Assembly: GCA_963844865.1 (NCBI GenBank)
Contig: CAWJPY010000012.1
Span: forward strand, 124,001 to 188,000
Origin: CAWJPY01 sp963844865
Lineage (GTDB): Bacteria > Acidobacteriota > Thermoanaerobaculia > Thermoanaerobaculales > Sulfomarinibacteraceae
Length of the DNA: 64,000 nucleotides
Direction: 5' to 3'
Each line of letters opens with the position of its first letter. Position 1 is the first letter of the stretch. Both the position numbers and the translations under genes were made by a program. Shown piece by piece: positions 1 to 9,508 of this stretch. Below the pieces are notes generated by a model that worked only from the letters and a program-made list of their open reading frames with translations, ran no database searches and was not told where the DNA came from.

Positions 1-30
1 AGCGAGACCAGTGCCAGGGATCGCGTTGGG

Positions 31-182
31 CATGGTCACCTCCGGGTCGTTCATGCCCCCTCTCACAAGCCGGTGGCCGGCCCATGTCAAGGGTGCGAAG
101 CACCGGGCTCCGAGCCCGGCTTGCCCTTGACATGGGCCGGCCACCGGCTACGTTCTCAGACGAACGACCCGGAGTGACCATG
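31..182. repeat. 152-bp imperfect palindrome
   Basis: Bases 68-93 are the exact reverse complement of 124-149 (26 bp). An inner stem pairs 103-109 with 113-119. An outer arm pairs 31-52 with 162-182 and has one base missing on the right. The two halves separate at 53-67 and 150-161. No reading frame explains it. It resembles a MITE or REP-type element, or a very strong hairpin, lying beyond the 3' end of the aquaporin gene. A transposase-derived origin is inference only. Confidence 0.8.
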
Positions 183-209
183 CCGCCGCTCACTGCCGCC
201 CTCCCGCCG

Positions 210-443
210 CTCACTGCCGCCGCTCACTGCCGCCGCTCACTGCCGCCGCTCACTGCCGCCGCTCACTGCCGCCGCTCACTGCCGCCGCTCACTGCCGCCG
301 CTCACTGCCGCCGCTCACTGCCGCCGCTCACTGCCGCCGCTCACTGCCGCCGCTCACTGCCGCCGCTCACTGCCGCCGCTCACTGCCGCCGCTCACTGCC
401 GCCGCTCACTGCCGCCGCTCACTGCCGCCGCTCACTGCCGCCG
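210..443. repeat. 13-bp tandem repeat, 18 perfect copies
   Basis: The unit CTCACTGCCGCCG repeats 18 times without a mismatch from 210 to 443. A nearly complete extra copy lies at 189-200, separated by a 9-base variant. Because 13 is not a multiple of 3, all three frames cycle with a 39-base period, so the open frame across it is incidental. The array lies between the palindrome at 31-182 and the end of the aquaporin gene. Perfect copies suggest recent expansion or slippage. Confidence 0.95.
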
Positions 444-493
444 CTCGCCGTCGCGGGCGGAGGTGCGGACGCGGGTAGCCGGTACCGCGTCGC

Positions 494-1273
494 TCAGGGC
501 TCGATCTCCTCGTTGATGCGGCGGAAGACGTGGTGGGGATCGTGCTCGAAGTGATAGACCTTGGCCACCTCGACCCTGAAGAGGCGGAGGAGGGGCCAGC
601 GGTGGATGGCCACTCCCAGGAGCGCACCGACCGTGGGGCCGACCCAGTACACCCACCAGGCCTCCCAGACTCCGCCCACCACGGCCGGTCCCAGGCTGCG
701 CGCCGGGTTGGTGCTGGTGCCGGAGACGGGGGCCTCCAGGAAGACCATGAGCGCGTACAGGAGGGGGAAGAGGAGGGGGGTGAAGGGTCGCGTCCGCTCG
801 TGGCCGAGGACGGCGAACAGGAGGACCACCAGGGCGAGGGTTGTGACCACCTCGCCGAGGAGCGCGGCGCCGGCGCCGTACCCGGTGCCCGGCGTCGTGG
901 CGCCGAAGGAGACCGAGCCTCCGATGGGCCCCCAGAGCAGGAGTGGGAGCGCCCCGACAACGGCGCCGGCGAGCTGGGCGAGGACGTAGCCCAGCGCGTG
1001 ATCCCACCCCATGGTGCCCTTGGCCCAGAAGGCCAGGGTCACCACGGGGTTGATGTGCGCGCCGCTGGTCTTTCCCAGGGGAGAGATCGCGATCAGCGCG
1101 CCGGTGCTGCCGAAGAGGAGACCGGTGAGCGCGCGGCGCAGGCCGGGATCGGGGAGCAGGTCGAGCATCGGGCTGTCGGCGCCGAAGAACAGGATCACGA
1201 AGGACAAACCAACCAGCACCAACAGCGCGGTGCCGGCGAGCTCGGCGGCATAGAGGCTGAGGGGCACCCTCAC
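494..1273 (-). CDS. MIP family aquaporin/glycerol facilitator-like channel
   Basis: A 259-residue inner-membrane channel of the major intrinsic protein family, probably passing water or small neutral solutes. Six hydrophobic segments and the two half-helix loops are present. The second loop has a normal NPA (residues 189-191, STNPARSLGP). The first reads NPV (75-77, in SGAHINPVVT), an uncommon change at a pore-lining motif. The GTG at 1273 is chosen because the conserved first helix starts directly after it; the ribosome site is weak. It is divergent from the kinase gene at 1415 and followed downstream by the 13-bp array. The family is clear, the substrate is not. Confidence 0.85.
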   Translation of the reverse strand: MRVPLSLYAAELAGTALLVLVGLSFVILFFGADSPMLDLLPDPGLRRALTGLLFGSTGALIAISPLGKTSGAHINPVVTLAFWAKGTMGWDHALGYVLAQLAGAVVGALPLLLWGPIGGSVSFGATTPGTGYGAGAALLGEVVTTLALVVLLFAVLGHERTRPFTPLLFPLLYALMVFLEAPVSGTSTNPARSLGPAVVGGVWEAWWVYWVGPTVGALLGVAIHRWPLLRLFRVEVAKVYHFEHDPHHVFRRINEEIEP

Positions 1274-1414
1274 GCCCGCAAGTGTAAGGCCGTCCGTTGG
1301 TCCTTCGTCACGTAAGGCCACCGGGAGCGATTCGACGGGGCGGGAATTGATTTCGCGACTGTCCTGTGCCAAGGTCGATGCGGCCCTCGGAACTGACGGA
1401 CCTGCGAGGACACC

Positions 1415-2986
1415 GTGGATCACGCCGCCCTGGCTGCAGCCCTTCGCGACCCATCCTTCTATCCCCACCCGGTGGACCACGTCGAGCACATCCAGACCCA
1501 CATCTCGTCGGTCTTTTTGACCGGGCAGCTCGCCTACAAGCTCAAGAAACCAATGAACTTCGGCTTCCTGGACTTTTCGACGCCGGAGCTGCGGAGGCAG
1601 AACTGCGAGGCGGAGGTGCGACTGAACCGGCGTCTCGCACCGAACGTCTACCTGGGGGTGGAGCCCATCACCCTGGAGGGTGAACGCCCAGTCCTCGGCG
1701 GCAGCGGTGAGATCGTGGACTGGTTGGTGGTGATGCGCCAGCTGGACGGGGAGCTCCTCGGTCCGAGGGTCCTGGAGCGAGGGGAGCTGGGCGCGGTCCT
1801 CATGGACACGCTGGTGGATCTCCTGGTTCCCTTCTACGAGGATGCGGCGACGGGCGAGGGCGTGGACCGCTACGGGACGGTGGAGGCAGTGGCCTTCAAC
1901 ACCGACGAGAACTTCACCCAGACCGAGGCATACGTGGGCACGGCCCTGTCTCGGCGTCGCTTCGACGACGTCAGGGCCTACACCGACGCGTTCCTGAGAG
2001 ATCGCGCGGATCTCTTCGCTCGCCGCATCGTGGAGGGCCGGGTTCGCGATGGGCACGGCGACCTGCACCTGGGCAACATCTTCTTCACCGCCACGCCCGT
2101 GATCTTCGACTGCATCGAGTTCAACGACCGCTTTCGCTGCGGGGATGTGGCCGTGGACCTGGCCTTTCTCGCCATGGACCTGGACTTCCGCGGCCGCTCC
2201 GACCTGGCCCGCCACTTCATCGACGGGTACGTGCGTCGAGCGGGCGACCACGAGCTGCCGGACCTGCTGGACTTCTACCGCTGCTATCGGGCGTGGGTGC
2301 GGGGCAAGGTGTCGTGCTTCGCGACCGGCGACCCCGACATCGGAGCCGACGAGGCGGCCCAGTACCTGGACAGCGCTCGACAGTACTTCCAGCTGGCCCA
2401 CCGCTACGCAGGGGGCACCTCGCAACCGCTCCTGGTGGTCGTGTTCGGCCTCATGGGTACGGGGAAGACCTCCCTGGCCACCCACCTCGCACAGCGCTAC
2501 GGCTTCCACCTCGTGAGCTCGGACAGCGTGCGCAAGCGCCTGGCCGGAGTGGGGGAGGAGACCAGGGTGTACGTGCCCTACGGGGCCGGCATCTACGGCG
2601 AGGACATGAACCGGCGGACCTACGCCGAGATGTGTCGCCAGGCGTCGAGCCTGCTCGCCGGCGACCTGCCGGTGGTGTTGGACGGCAGCTTCAAGGACAA
2701 CGCCGAACGTGGGCCCGTCATCGACCTGGCCCAGCGCGCGGGCGCCAGGCTCCTGTTCATCCAGACCACCTGCACCGAGGTCGAGCAACGGTCGCGGCTG
2801 GAGTCACGGCAGGCGACGGAGACCAGGTCCGACGGCCGCGTGGAGCTCATGGCCAGGCAGCGGCGGGAGTTCGAGCCGCCACCGCCCGACCAGGCCCACC
2901 TCTTCCGCACCCTGGACACGGGCACGAGCAAGGACGAGACCCGTGCGCGCCTGCACGCGCTCCTGTGCGCCGAAGGGCTTTCGTAG
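1415..2986 (+). CDS. Bifunctional aminoglycoside-phosphotransferase-like / AAA ATP-binding protein
   Basis: A 523-residue cytosolic protein of the widespread COG2187-COG0645 fusion. Residues about 1-330 form an APH-like kinase fold with the catalytic loop HGDLHLGN near residue 212 and a metal-binding Asp in FDCIEFND. Residues about 340-523 form a P-loop kinase with Walker A GTGKTS near 348-353. The substrate of either half is unknown. The start is a GTG, and the family N-terminus follows directly. It is a single gene, divergent from the aquaporin and convergent with the penicillin acylase. Confidence 0.85.
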   Translation: MDHAALAAALRDPSFYPHPVDHVEHIQTHISSVFLTGQLAYKLKKPMNFGFLDFSTPELRRQNCEAEVRLNRRLAPNVYLGVEPITLEGERPVLGGSGEIVDWLVVMRQLDGELLGPRVLERGELGAVLMDTLVDLLVPFYEDAATGEGVDRYGTVEAVAFNTDENFTQTEAYVGTALSRRRFDDVRAYTDAFLRDRADLFARRIVEGRVRDGHGDLHLGNIFFTATPVIFDCIEFNDRFRCGDVAVDLAFLAMDLDFRGRSDLARHFIDGYVRRAGDHELPDLLDFYRCYRAWVRGKVSCFATGDPDIGADEAAQYLDSARQYFQLAHRYAGGTSQPLLVVVFGLMGTGKTSLATHLAQRYGFHLVSSDSVRKRLAGVGEETRVYVPYGAGIYGEDMNRRTYAEMCRQASSLLAGDLPVVLDGSFKDNAERGPVIDLAQRAGARLLFIQTTCTEVEQRSRLESRQATETRSDGRVELMARQRREFEPPPPDQAHLFRTLDTGTSKDETRARLHALLCAEGLS

Positions 2987-3402
2987 GCGCTGGAGCGCGC
3001 CGTAATCTCTCAAAGACTTTGAGAGCAAGCACAGACGCAGCGATCAACGGCAGCGTCCGCGACAGTGAGCAGCGATCAGGGATCAGCGGACGGTGGGCAG
3101 CGATCAGCCCGAGCCACGCGAAACGCCAGTGAACGTGGCGATCATCACGGCTTGGGGTTGGGGAGGCGCCACGTCTTGGCCCGCGCACACAAACGCCGTG
3201 GAGCAGACTCCTGCGTCGGGCTGAGTCCCGGCGCAGGAGTGGCCTCTCGCCCCTGAACAGCTTCGAATACACGAGGCGAGCCCAGGTCCCGAGTCCGCGC
3301 CCCCGCCCGCGCCCGCGTCCGACGGGCTGTCCCATTTCGGACACGGACGCGGGACATCGGGTGCGGCTGTCCCGCGTTGGTTGCGGCTCCGCCGCGCCGC
3401 CT
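2987..3402. other. Convergent intergenic region with repeat modules
   Basis: This 416-base stretch separates two converging genes and has no convincing gene. It holds a small perfect hairpin (3007-3025), several copies of the word CAGCGATCAG (about 3040-3115), and a GC-rich block starting GTCCGCGCCCCCG near 3292. It also holds a 10-bp inverted repeat, CCCGCGTCCG at 3312-3321 with its complement at 3344-3353. The CAGCGATCAG and GTCCGCGCCCC modules recur in other convergent intergenic regions of the window. Confidence 0.7.
3007..3025. terminator. Perfect 9-bp hairpin after the APH/AAA gene
   Basis: CTCTCAAAG (3007-3015) pairs exactly with CTTTGAGAG (3017-3025) around a single base. It lies 20 bases after the stop codon of the upstream gene. 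No T-tract follows, so intrinsic termination is only a possibility. Confidence 0.45.
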
Positions 3403-6211
3403 TTACCTCCCGGGGCCCATCATGAAGTGCTCCAGGTAGCGGTCGGTCAGCCACAGCAGGAGGGAGTCCGCCTCGTGGGGGCTGCCCAGCTGGCCGCTCT
3501 CGCCGCCCGGGATGGTCTGGTACATGGAGGTGATCTCCGGCGTCACCTCGCCCACGAACCTCCTCGCGGGGCCATGGCTGAACATGAAGCCGTTGAGGGT
3601 GTCGGCGCGGGCCGAGTGGGACGACGCGTCCACGGCGCCGAAGCCGCCCGAGCGGGCGATGCCGGGCAGATCGGGCGCCAGATCGGACAGCCCACCGGCG
3701 GGCGGGATGCTGAACGGCCCACCCAGGACGTTGGCGAAGACGATGCGGTGCAGGTACCCCCAGCGGTAGTCCTCCAGGTTCGTGGAGTTGTGGAACGCGG
3801 GCGCGAACTCGTCGCTCTGCAGCAGGGTGAGGGCCTGGGAGAGGGCGACCAGCATGGCCCCGTTGACGTCGCCGCCGGTGATGAACGTGATTCCCGAGGC
3901 GCCCACGCCGTGGTTGGTGTCGATGTTGTCCACCAGGTTGCGCAGGGCGGTCACGGCCAGGTCGCTACCGGGGGCGTAGGCGTCGATGCCGAGCTGCGCC
4001 AGCGGCGCGTCGATGACGTTTCGCACCATCTGGCCGCGCCAGGCGGCGTACACGGTGGCGGCCACGCTGGCGTCGATCTGCTCCTGGCTGGGCGCCGGGA
4101 GGTCGGTGGGGTCGTCGCCCGGGTCGTAGCCGGCCTGGATGCCCGTCGGGGTGCTGAAGTCCCAGTTGCGCAGATACTCCACGGCGTCATCCAACATCGG
4201 GTTGAGGCCACCGGGGAGGATGCTCGAGCTCGCATCGTAGGCCGCCACGATCATGGGCGCGAAGACCTCGGCGTCGAGGAGCTGGTTGTTGTGCTGGAAG
4301 GTCATGATGGTGCTGACGTCGAAGGGGACGTCGCTGGCGAGCTGGGCGTCGTAGAGACGCTGGATGCGTCCCGCCCGGAAACCCGAGGCGTAGCCGGGGC
4401 TCAGGTAGTAGATGCCGCCGCCGGTGCGGAGCTGGTTGATGGGGTTGTTGTCCAGGGAGGTGCCTACCGGATCGTTGTTGGCGCTGATGACGTAGCCCTT
4501 GTCGGGGTTGACCACCTGCGGCATCTCGTCAAACGGCAGGATCTCATAGGGCACATCCTGACCGGGCTGCGGGTTGGTCAGGGGCATCCACTGGTGGAGC
4601 GGGTTGGTGCCGTCCCGGATCAGATAGGGGGGAATGCCCTCGGCCGGGGCCTGCAGCGTCTGCAGGTCCTCGCGCAGGGGCAGCTCGGCGCTGGTGAAGT
4701 AGGCGATGTTGCCCTCGACGTCGGCGTAGGACCAGTTCTGGGAGCCGAAGTCGAAGTACGGAGAGCCCCTCCTTGAACTGATCCAGGTTGCTCGCCCGTG
4801 CCCAGATGCGGAAGGTGTCCACCTCGCGGGTGGGCCCCCACCCGGTGTACTGCACCGACAGGCCGGTGATGTTGTTGATGTTCGAGGTGTCGATGGAGAC
4901 GATGGGGCCGTTGTTGCGCAGGGGAACCACGAAGGTCATGCCCCCGCCCGTGTACGGGACATGGCCGTCCACGATGTCGTCGGGGGTGCCGTTGCCGACC
5001 TGGTTGACGAAGTAGCGCTGGGGGATGCGCCGGATCACCTGCCACTGGCCGTCGAAGTAGGTGGCCATGGGGAGGAAGTCGGAGGGGTTGAGGGCCAGCT
5101 TCTCCTGGTAGACGTCGGTCACGTCCATGGGGTTGACGGTGGACCCCCAGCAGATGGACGTGTTGCAGCCCTGGACCACGATGGGCGTGCCGGGGAACGC
5201 CACGCCGAACACGTCCATGGGGTTGTCGCCCGCCGTCACCTTCATCCACACCTCGTAGAAGACGGCGGGCTGGCCGAGGCTCAGGTGGGGGTCGTTGGCC
5301 AGGATGGGGTTGTCCGAGGAGGTCAGCGACCCCGAGGTGACCCACCAGTTGCTGCCGATGTCGCCGGCTGGCCCGTCCAGGGCCTGACGGAGAACCGGGA
5401 TGTCCGCGATGGCGTTCCGATAGCTGTCCAGCAGGCGGGCCGTTTTGGCGTTCAGGTAGGCGGGTGGAACGCGCGCGCGCTTGGCCAGCCCCCCGGAGGA
5501 GGGCACCGGAATGTAGCCGGTGAAGTTGGGGATGGCGATGGTCGGGTCGAAGGGGGCGGTCCGGTACAGGTCTTGGAACATCAACGCCGCACCGTCGAAG
5601 CCGGCGGCGGCGCCGACCGCCTGGAACGTCAGGTAGGCCCGGGTGTAGTCGATGTCGGAGAGGTCGAAGGACAGCCCGAAGGCGAGGCCTTTGGCCAGGA
5701 CCAGGGTGTCGATCGGCGTCCAGGGCGCGATGGATGAGCGCGTCAGCTCCAGGGCTCCGTACTCCAGCGGAATGGGATTTTCAGGGTCCTGGAGGTAGGC
5801 ATTGACCCCGTCGCTGTAGGCCTGCATCCACTCCCGGCTCTCCTGGGACACCACCGGCAGGGAGGCCTCCGCGGCTCGGCGCAGGCCGAGGGTGCGGAGC
5901 TGGATGTCGCTCGCCAGGGCGCCCTGGCCGACCAGCTCGGCCAGCGTTCCACTGAACATGTGCCGCTGCACGTCCATCTGGAACAGACGGTCCTGGGCGT
6001 GCACGTAGCCCAACGCGAAGATGACGTCATAGTCGGTGGGCCCGGTGATCAGGGGGATGTCGTTCTCCATCCTCTCCACGGTGGCATTGCCGACCTGGGC
6101 GACCTTGGCGGTGGCAGGCTGGGCCGCGGCGAGGCCGGGCGCCGCCGCGATGACGGCGACCACGAGTGACAGGAGCGCGGCACATCCGAGCATGGAACGG
6201 GAACCTCTCAT
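3403..6211 (-). CDS. Penicillin acylase family protein (S45), one frameshift
   Basis: An exported N-terminal-nucleophile amidohydrolase of the penicillin/acyl-homoserine-lactone acylase family, about 935 residues once the frame is restored. The ATG at 6211 follows GAGGAGG at good spacing and opens a clear signal peptide (hydrophobic core, then AAAQ). The alpha-chain region is followed by GSNWWVTSG, whose Ser is expected to become the nucleophile after self-cleavage, and then by ILANDPHL. At about 4765 one extra base breaks the frame after QFKEGL; the other frame continues with TyrPheAspPheGly and runs to the stop at 3403. The break could be an assembly error or a young pseudogene. Substrate unknown. 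Confidence 0.8.
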
Positions 6212-6381
6212 CTCAACCTCCTCGTGTACGGAACCTGGGTGCGGACTCGCACAGTGTACATGGTTCTGCTGACACTCAGTGCAACGCCGCCGCCGCGGGC
6301 TGCGATTCCGATTTGCCACCGGCTGCGCCCGGCTGCCTCCCGGCGAGGGGGAAACCCGGCCGGCGGTGGTACCCTCCCCGG

Positions 6382-8232
6382 GTGCGCGGCGAGCCCGTCG
6401 ACCCTGCCATCGGCGCGAGACCATCGGGACCGGGGAGCGTTCGCGGCGAGGCGGCCGCTCCCGGCGGCAGAGCCATCCTGCTGGGCAGGCTCGCCACCGC
6501 GGTCTGGGTGGTGATCGTCCTGGGCGCCCTCGGCTACCGGCTCGGTGCGCCCGCCCTCATCGATCCCGACGAGGGGCGCAACGCCGAGGTCGCGCGGGAG
6601 ATGCAGGCCGGCGGCGGTTGGGTGTTGCCCACCCTGGACGGGTTGCCGTACCTGGACAAGCCGGTTCTCTTCTTCGCCGCCGGTGCGGTGGGCATCTCGG
6701 TTCTGGGGCCCACGGAGACAGCCGTGCGGGCGCCGGCGTTGCTGTTCACCGTCCTCACGCTGCTGCTCGTCTTCTGGTTCGCCCGGCGGGTGTTCGGGCC
6801 CACCGAGGCGTGGATCGCCGCCTTCGCGGCCGCCGCCTCACCCCTGACCATCGCCTTCGCCCGCACGGTGATCTTCGACTCCGCGCTCACCTTCTTCGTG
6901 GTGCTGGCCCTCATCGCCTTCTACACGGCCATCGAAGGCAGGGCGGCGAACCGCTGCGGGAGTGGTGGGCCGGCGCCACGGCCGGTGCTGCCGTGGACCA
7001 TCCTGGCGTGGGCTGCCATGGGCCTCGGGATCCTCACCAAGGGACCGGTGGCGCTCGCCCTGCCGCTCCTGGTGGCGGCCCCCTACGCCATGTGGCGGCG
7101 AGCCGCCAAGGCCGTGTGGCACCCCCTCGGCATCGTGGTTCTGCTGGCGGTGGCGGTTCCTTGGGTCTGGGCCGTGGACCGACGGGTCCCCGGGTTTCTG
7201 CGCTACGCCCTCCTCACCGAGACCTGGGGGCGGCTCACCACCCAGGAGCTCAAGCGGGGCGGGCCGATCTGGTACTTCCTCCCGGTCCTGCTGTGGGGCG
7301 CCTTCCCTTGGGTGGTGGTGGCGGCGGCGGCAGCAGGGAGGCGCCTGGTGTCGTGGTGGCGGCGACGGCGTGTCCCCCCGCCCGAGATCTTCCTCCTGCT
7401 GTGGGTGCTGCTCCCCTTCCTCTTCTTCTCGCTCTCCCAGTCCAAGCGGCCGCAGTACATCCTGCCGGTGCTCCCGGCTCTGGCCCTGCTGGTCGCGCGA
7501 TGGTGGGCCACGTCCGGGAAACGCCGCGCGCCTGGCGCCCGTGCGGGAGCCATCGCGCTCGTCGTGGCTGGTGGGCTTCTCCTGGCCGTGGGGATCGCGG
7601 TCATGCAGCGCCCCGCACTCGCACCCGTGGCTGCGGAGCTGGGGGCCCGCACCGCCCTGATTCTGGGTGGGGTCGCCGTGGTTGCGGGCCTCCTCGCGTG
7701 GACGTGGTCGGGGCGCTGGCGGCTCTGCCTGGTGGCGCTCAGCATACCCGCTCTGGCCATTCCGGTGGTCGGCATGCCCCTGCTCAGGGAGGTGGCTGCC
7801 GGGCGCTCGACCCGCACCCTGGCGCCCGCTGTCCGGCAGGCGGTGCCGGTGAGCGGCCGGTTGCTGGGCGTGGACGCCTTCGCGCCGTCGCTGCTGTTCT
7901 ATCTGGAGCGGCCGATGCTGGTGGCCACCGGTGACGGCGCCGCACTCCGCAGCAACTACGTCATCCACGCCTACGATCGGCTGTTGACCGTCCCAGGGTC
8001 GCCGCTGCGGCGGGCGGGGTTCTGGCTCTCCGCCCTCCAGGAGTGCCGGGCGCCGACCGTGTTCTTCGTGGAGAGCCGCGACCGGGCGGTGCGTGACCGC
8101 CTGCATCAGGCGGGGCTGCGGGTCGTCGGGAGCACTCGCCACTGGGCGGCCTACGGTCCGTGCGCCCCCGCGACCGAGGCCGATGTCGCCGGCGAGGTTG
8201 CTGAGCCGCCGGAGACCCCACCGGCCGGCTGA
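6382..8232 (+). CDS. ArnT/PMT-type membrane glycosyltransferase
   Basis: A 616-residue integral membrane protein resembling the ArnT/dolichyl-phosphate-mannose mannosyltransferase-like (GT-C) families, which move sugars from a polyprenyl-phosphate donor to a periplasmic acceptor such as lipid A. The first helix is followed by the acidic loop motif DPDEGRNAEVAREM, placed where GT-C enzymes carry their catalytic Asp. About ten further helices follow, with a Lys-Gly-Pro turn (GILTKGPVAL) typical of the family. The GTG at 6382 is chosen near the first helix, but the start is uncertain. It is divergent from the acylase gene. Acceptor unknown. Confidence 0.75.
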   Translation: MRGEPVDPAIGARPSGPGSVRGEAAAPGGRAILLGRLATAVWVVIVLGALGYRLGAPALIDPDEGRNAEVAREMQAGGGWVLPTLDGLPYLDKPVLFFAAGAVGISVLGPTETAVRAPALLFTVLTLLLVFWFARRVFGPTEAWIAAFAAAASPLTIAFARTVIFDSALTFFVVLALIAFYTAIEGRAANRCGSGGPAPRPVLPWTILAWAAMGLGILTKGPVALALPLLVAAPYAMWRRAAKAVWHPLGIVVLLAVAVPWVWAVDRRVPGFLRYALLTETWGRLTTQELKRGGPIWYFLPVLLWGAFPWVVVAAAAAGRRLVSWWRRRRVPPPEIFLLLWVLLPFLFFSLSQSKRPQYILPVLPALALLVARWWATSGKRRAPGARAGAIALVVAGGLLLAVGIAVMQRPALAPVAAELGARTALILGGVAVVAGLLAWTWSGRWRLCLVALSIPALAIPVVGMPLLREVAAGRSTRTLAPAVRQAVPVSGRLLGVDAFAPSLLFYLERPMLVATGDGAALRSNYVIHAYDRLLTVPGSPLRRAGFWLSALQECRAPTVFFVESRDRAVRDRLHQAGLRVVGSTRHWAAYGPCAPATEADVAGEVAEPPETPPAG

Positions 8233-8247
8233 CGGGTGACCGCTCGC

Positions 8248-8526
8248 TCAGTCCAGGCCCACGGAGAACATGCGCTCGAGGTCGTAGCGGGAGAAGGCGC
8301 GGAAGGCGATCAGGGTCTCGGTGGAGAGAATGCCCTCCGACTTCAGCATTTGCTCGGTGATCAGGGAGGCGATCTGGTCGTCGGAGCGGGCGCGCAGGAC
8401 CGCCACCAGGTCGTACTGCCCGGCGACCGAGTACACCTCGGCGACGCCGTCCAGCGCCACCAGCTCCTGGGCGACCTCGTTGATCCTGTCGTTGCGCACG
8501 TTGAGCAACACGATGGCGTTGACCAT
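8248..8526 (-). CDS. Stand-alone Lrp/AsnC ligand-binding (RAM) domain protein
   Basis: A 92-residue protein made only of the alpha/beta sandwich found at the C-terminus of Lrp/AsnC regulators (from AIVLLNV to the YDLVAVLRA strand and the IAFRAFSRYDL end). There is no DNA-binding helix-turn-helix. Such short proteins are thought to sense amino acids or to join full-length Lrp proteins in mixed oligomers. The ATG follows GGGGAGGGGCC. It ends 16 bases from the glycosyltransferase stop in convergent orientation. The family is clear; its ligand and partner are not. Confidence 0.85.
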   Translation of the reverse strand: MVNAIVLLNVRNDRINEVAQELVALDGVAEVYSVAGQYDLVAVLRARSDDQIASLITEQMLKSEGILSTETLIAFRAFSRYDLERMFSVGLD

Positions 8527-8734
8527 GGCCCCTCCCCGGTCTGAGAGCCGCGCAGCCGGGGCCCATGATACCGCGCCTCAAGGGGCGGTGGGTCGGGGAT
8601 CGGCGTCAGCCCTCGGCGACGGCGGCGGCGACCAGCAGCGGCGACGGCGAGCGACGCCCCGCCCCGGGGAGCAGCAGAGACGGTGCCTGGCCCGCCGCCT
8701 GGTGCCTCCGGGGTCGCTCGTTTATCAGCGCGTC

Positions 8735-8746
8735 GTGCCTGGCACC
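8735..8746. repeat. GTGCCTGGCACC dispersed palindrome
   Basis: A 12-base perfect palindrome of the kind repeated at 35876-36061 and 39240-39305. A partial relative, CGGTGCCTGG, lies at 8681-8690. It sits in the gap between the AsnC-domain gene and msrB. It looks like a REP-type dispersed repeat. Confidence 0.55.
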
Positions 8747-8777
8747 CGCTCAGAGCCGCCTCGAGCGGGGCGAGCGG

Positions 8778-9404
8778 TCACTCGCTCTCGTTCTCGCCCC
8801 CCTTCGGGACGATACCCGCCTTGCGGAACGCCTCCAGGTACTCCCCGTATCCCTCGGCTTCGAGACGGTCGACTGGGATGAAGCGCAGGGCGGCGGAGTT
8901 GAGGCAGTAGCGGAGGCCGGTGGGGCGGGGACCGTCGGGGAAGAGGTGGCCGAGATGGGAGTCGGCACGGCGGGAGCGCACCTCGGTGCGGACCATGCCG
9001 AGGCTGTGGTCCCTGCGCTCCATGACGTTGTCCGGCTCCAGGGGCCGGCTGAAGCTGGGCCAGCCGGTGCCCGAGTCGAACTTGTCCAGGGAGCTGAACA
9101 GTGGCTCGCCCGACACCACGTCCACGTAGATGCCCGGCTCGTGGTTGTCCCAGTACCGGTTGTGGAAGGCCCGCTCGGTCGCTGCCTTCTGGGTGACCTC
9201 GTACTCGAGGCCGGTCAGGCGCTGCCTGAGGTCCTCGTCACCGGGCTTCGAATACTCGTCCTGTGTCTTGGTCATGGCGTCGCCCTCCCTGGGCCGGGCC
9301 GCATCCCCGCACGTCGCGGGATCGGCGGCGTGGGCGGGGTGCGCCACGACGCCGGAGGCGGCCACCGGAACGATCACGAGCAGGAGCCGTACGAGACGTC
9401 TCAT
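8778..9404 (-). CDS. msrB: Exported peptide-methionine (R)-S-oxide reductase
   Basis: A 208-residue MsrB that reduces methionine R-sulfoxide in proteins. The reductase core carries GTGWPSF, HLGHLFPDGP and the catalytic Cys in RYCLNSAALRF. The zinc-binding Cys pairs of many MsrB proteins are replaced (SGEPLF and RRADSHLGH), so this is the zinc-free type. The ATG at 9404 follows GGAGGA and gives a signal peptide ending near HPAHA, which implies repair of exported proteins. A later ATG near residue 67 would give a cytosolic form. It is divergent from the gene at 9509. Confidence 0.9.
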   Translation of the reverse strand: MRRLVRLLLVIVPVAASGVVAHPAHAADPATCGDAARPREGDAMTKTQDEYSKPGDEDLRQRLTGLEYEVTQKAATERAFHNRYWDNHEPGIYVDVVSGEPLFSSLDKFDSGTGWPSFSRPLEPDNVMERRDHSLGMVRTEVRSRRADSHLGHLFPDGPRPTGLRYCLNSAALRFIPVDRLEAEGYGEYLEAFRKAGIVPKGGENESE

Positions 9405-9508
9405 GGTGTCCTCCACTGTCAGCTTGGCCGACGACCCCCAGGTGGTTACGCCGTGCGGGCGATCCGCTTCGGCCGCCCTCATGTACCATCGGCCGTGCCG
9501 GGAGGTGC

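Noticed and set aside
210..443. CRISPR array
   Set aside because: Units are directly adjacent with no spacers, and no cas gene is present.
84..554. Open frame through the 13-bp array encoding a repetitive protein
   Set aside because: The 13-base unit cycles all frames and no homology or ribosome site supports it; it overlaps the real aquaporin end.
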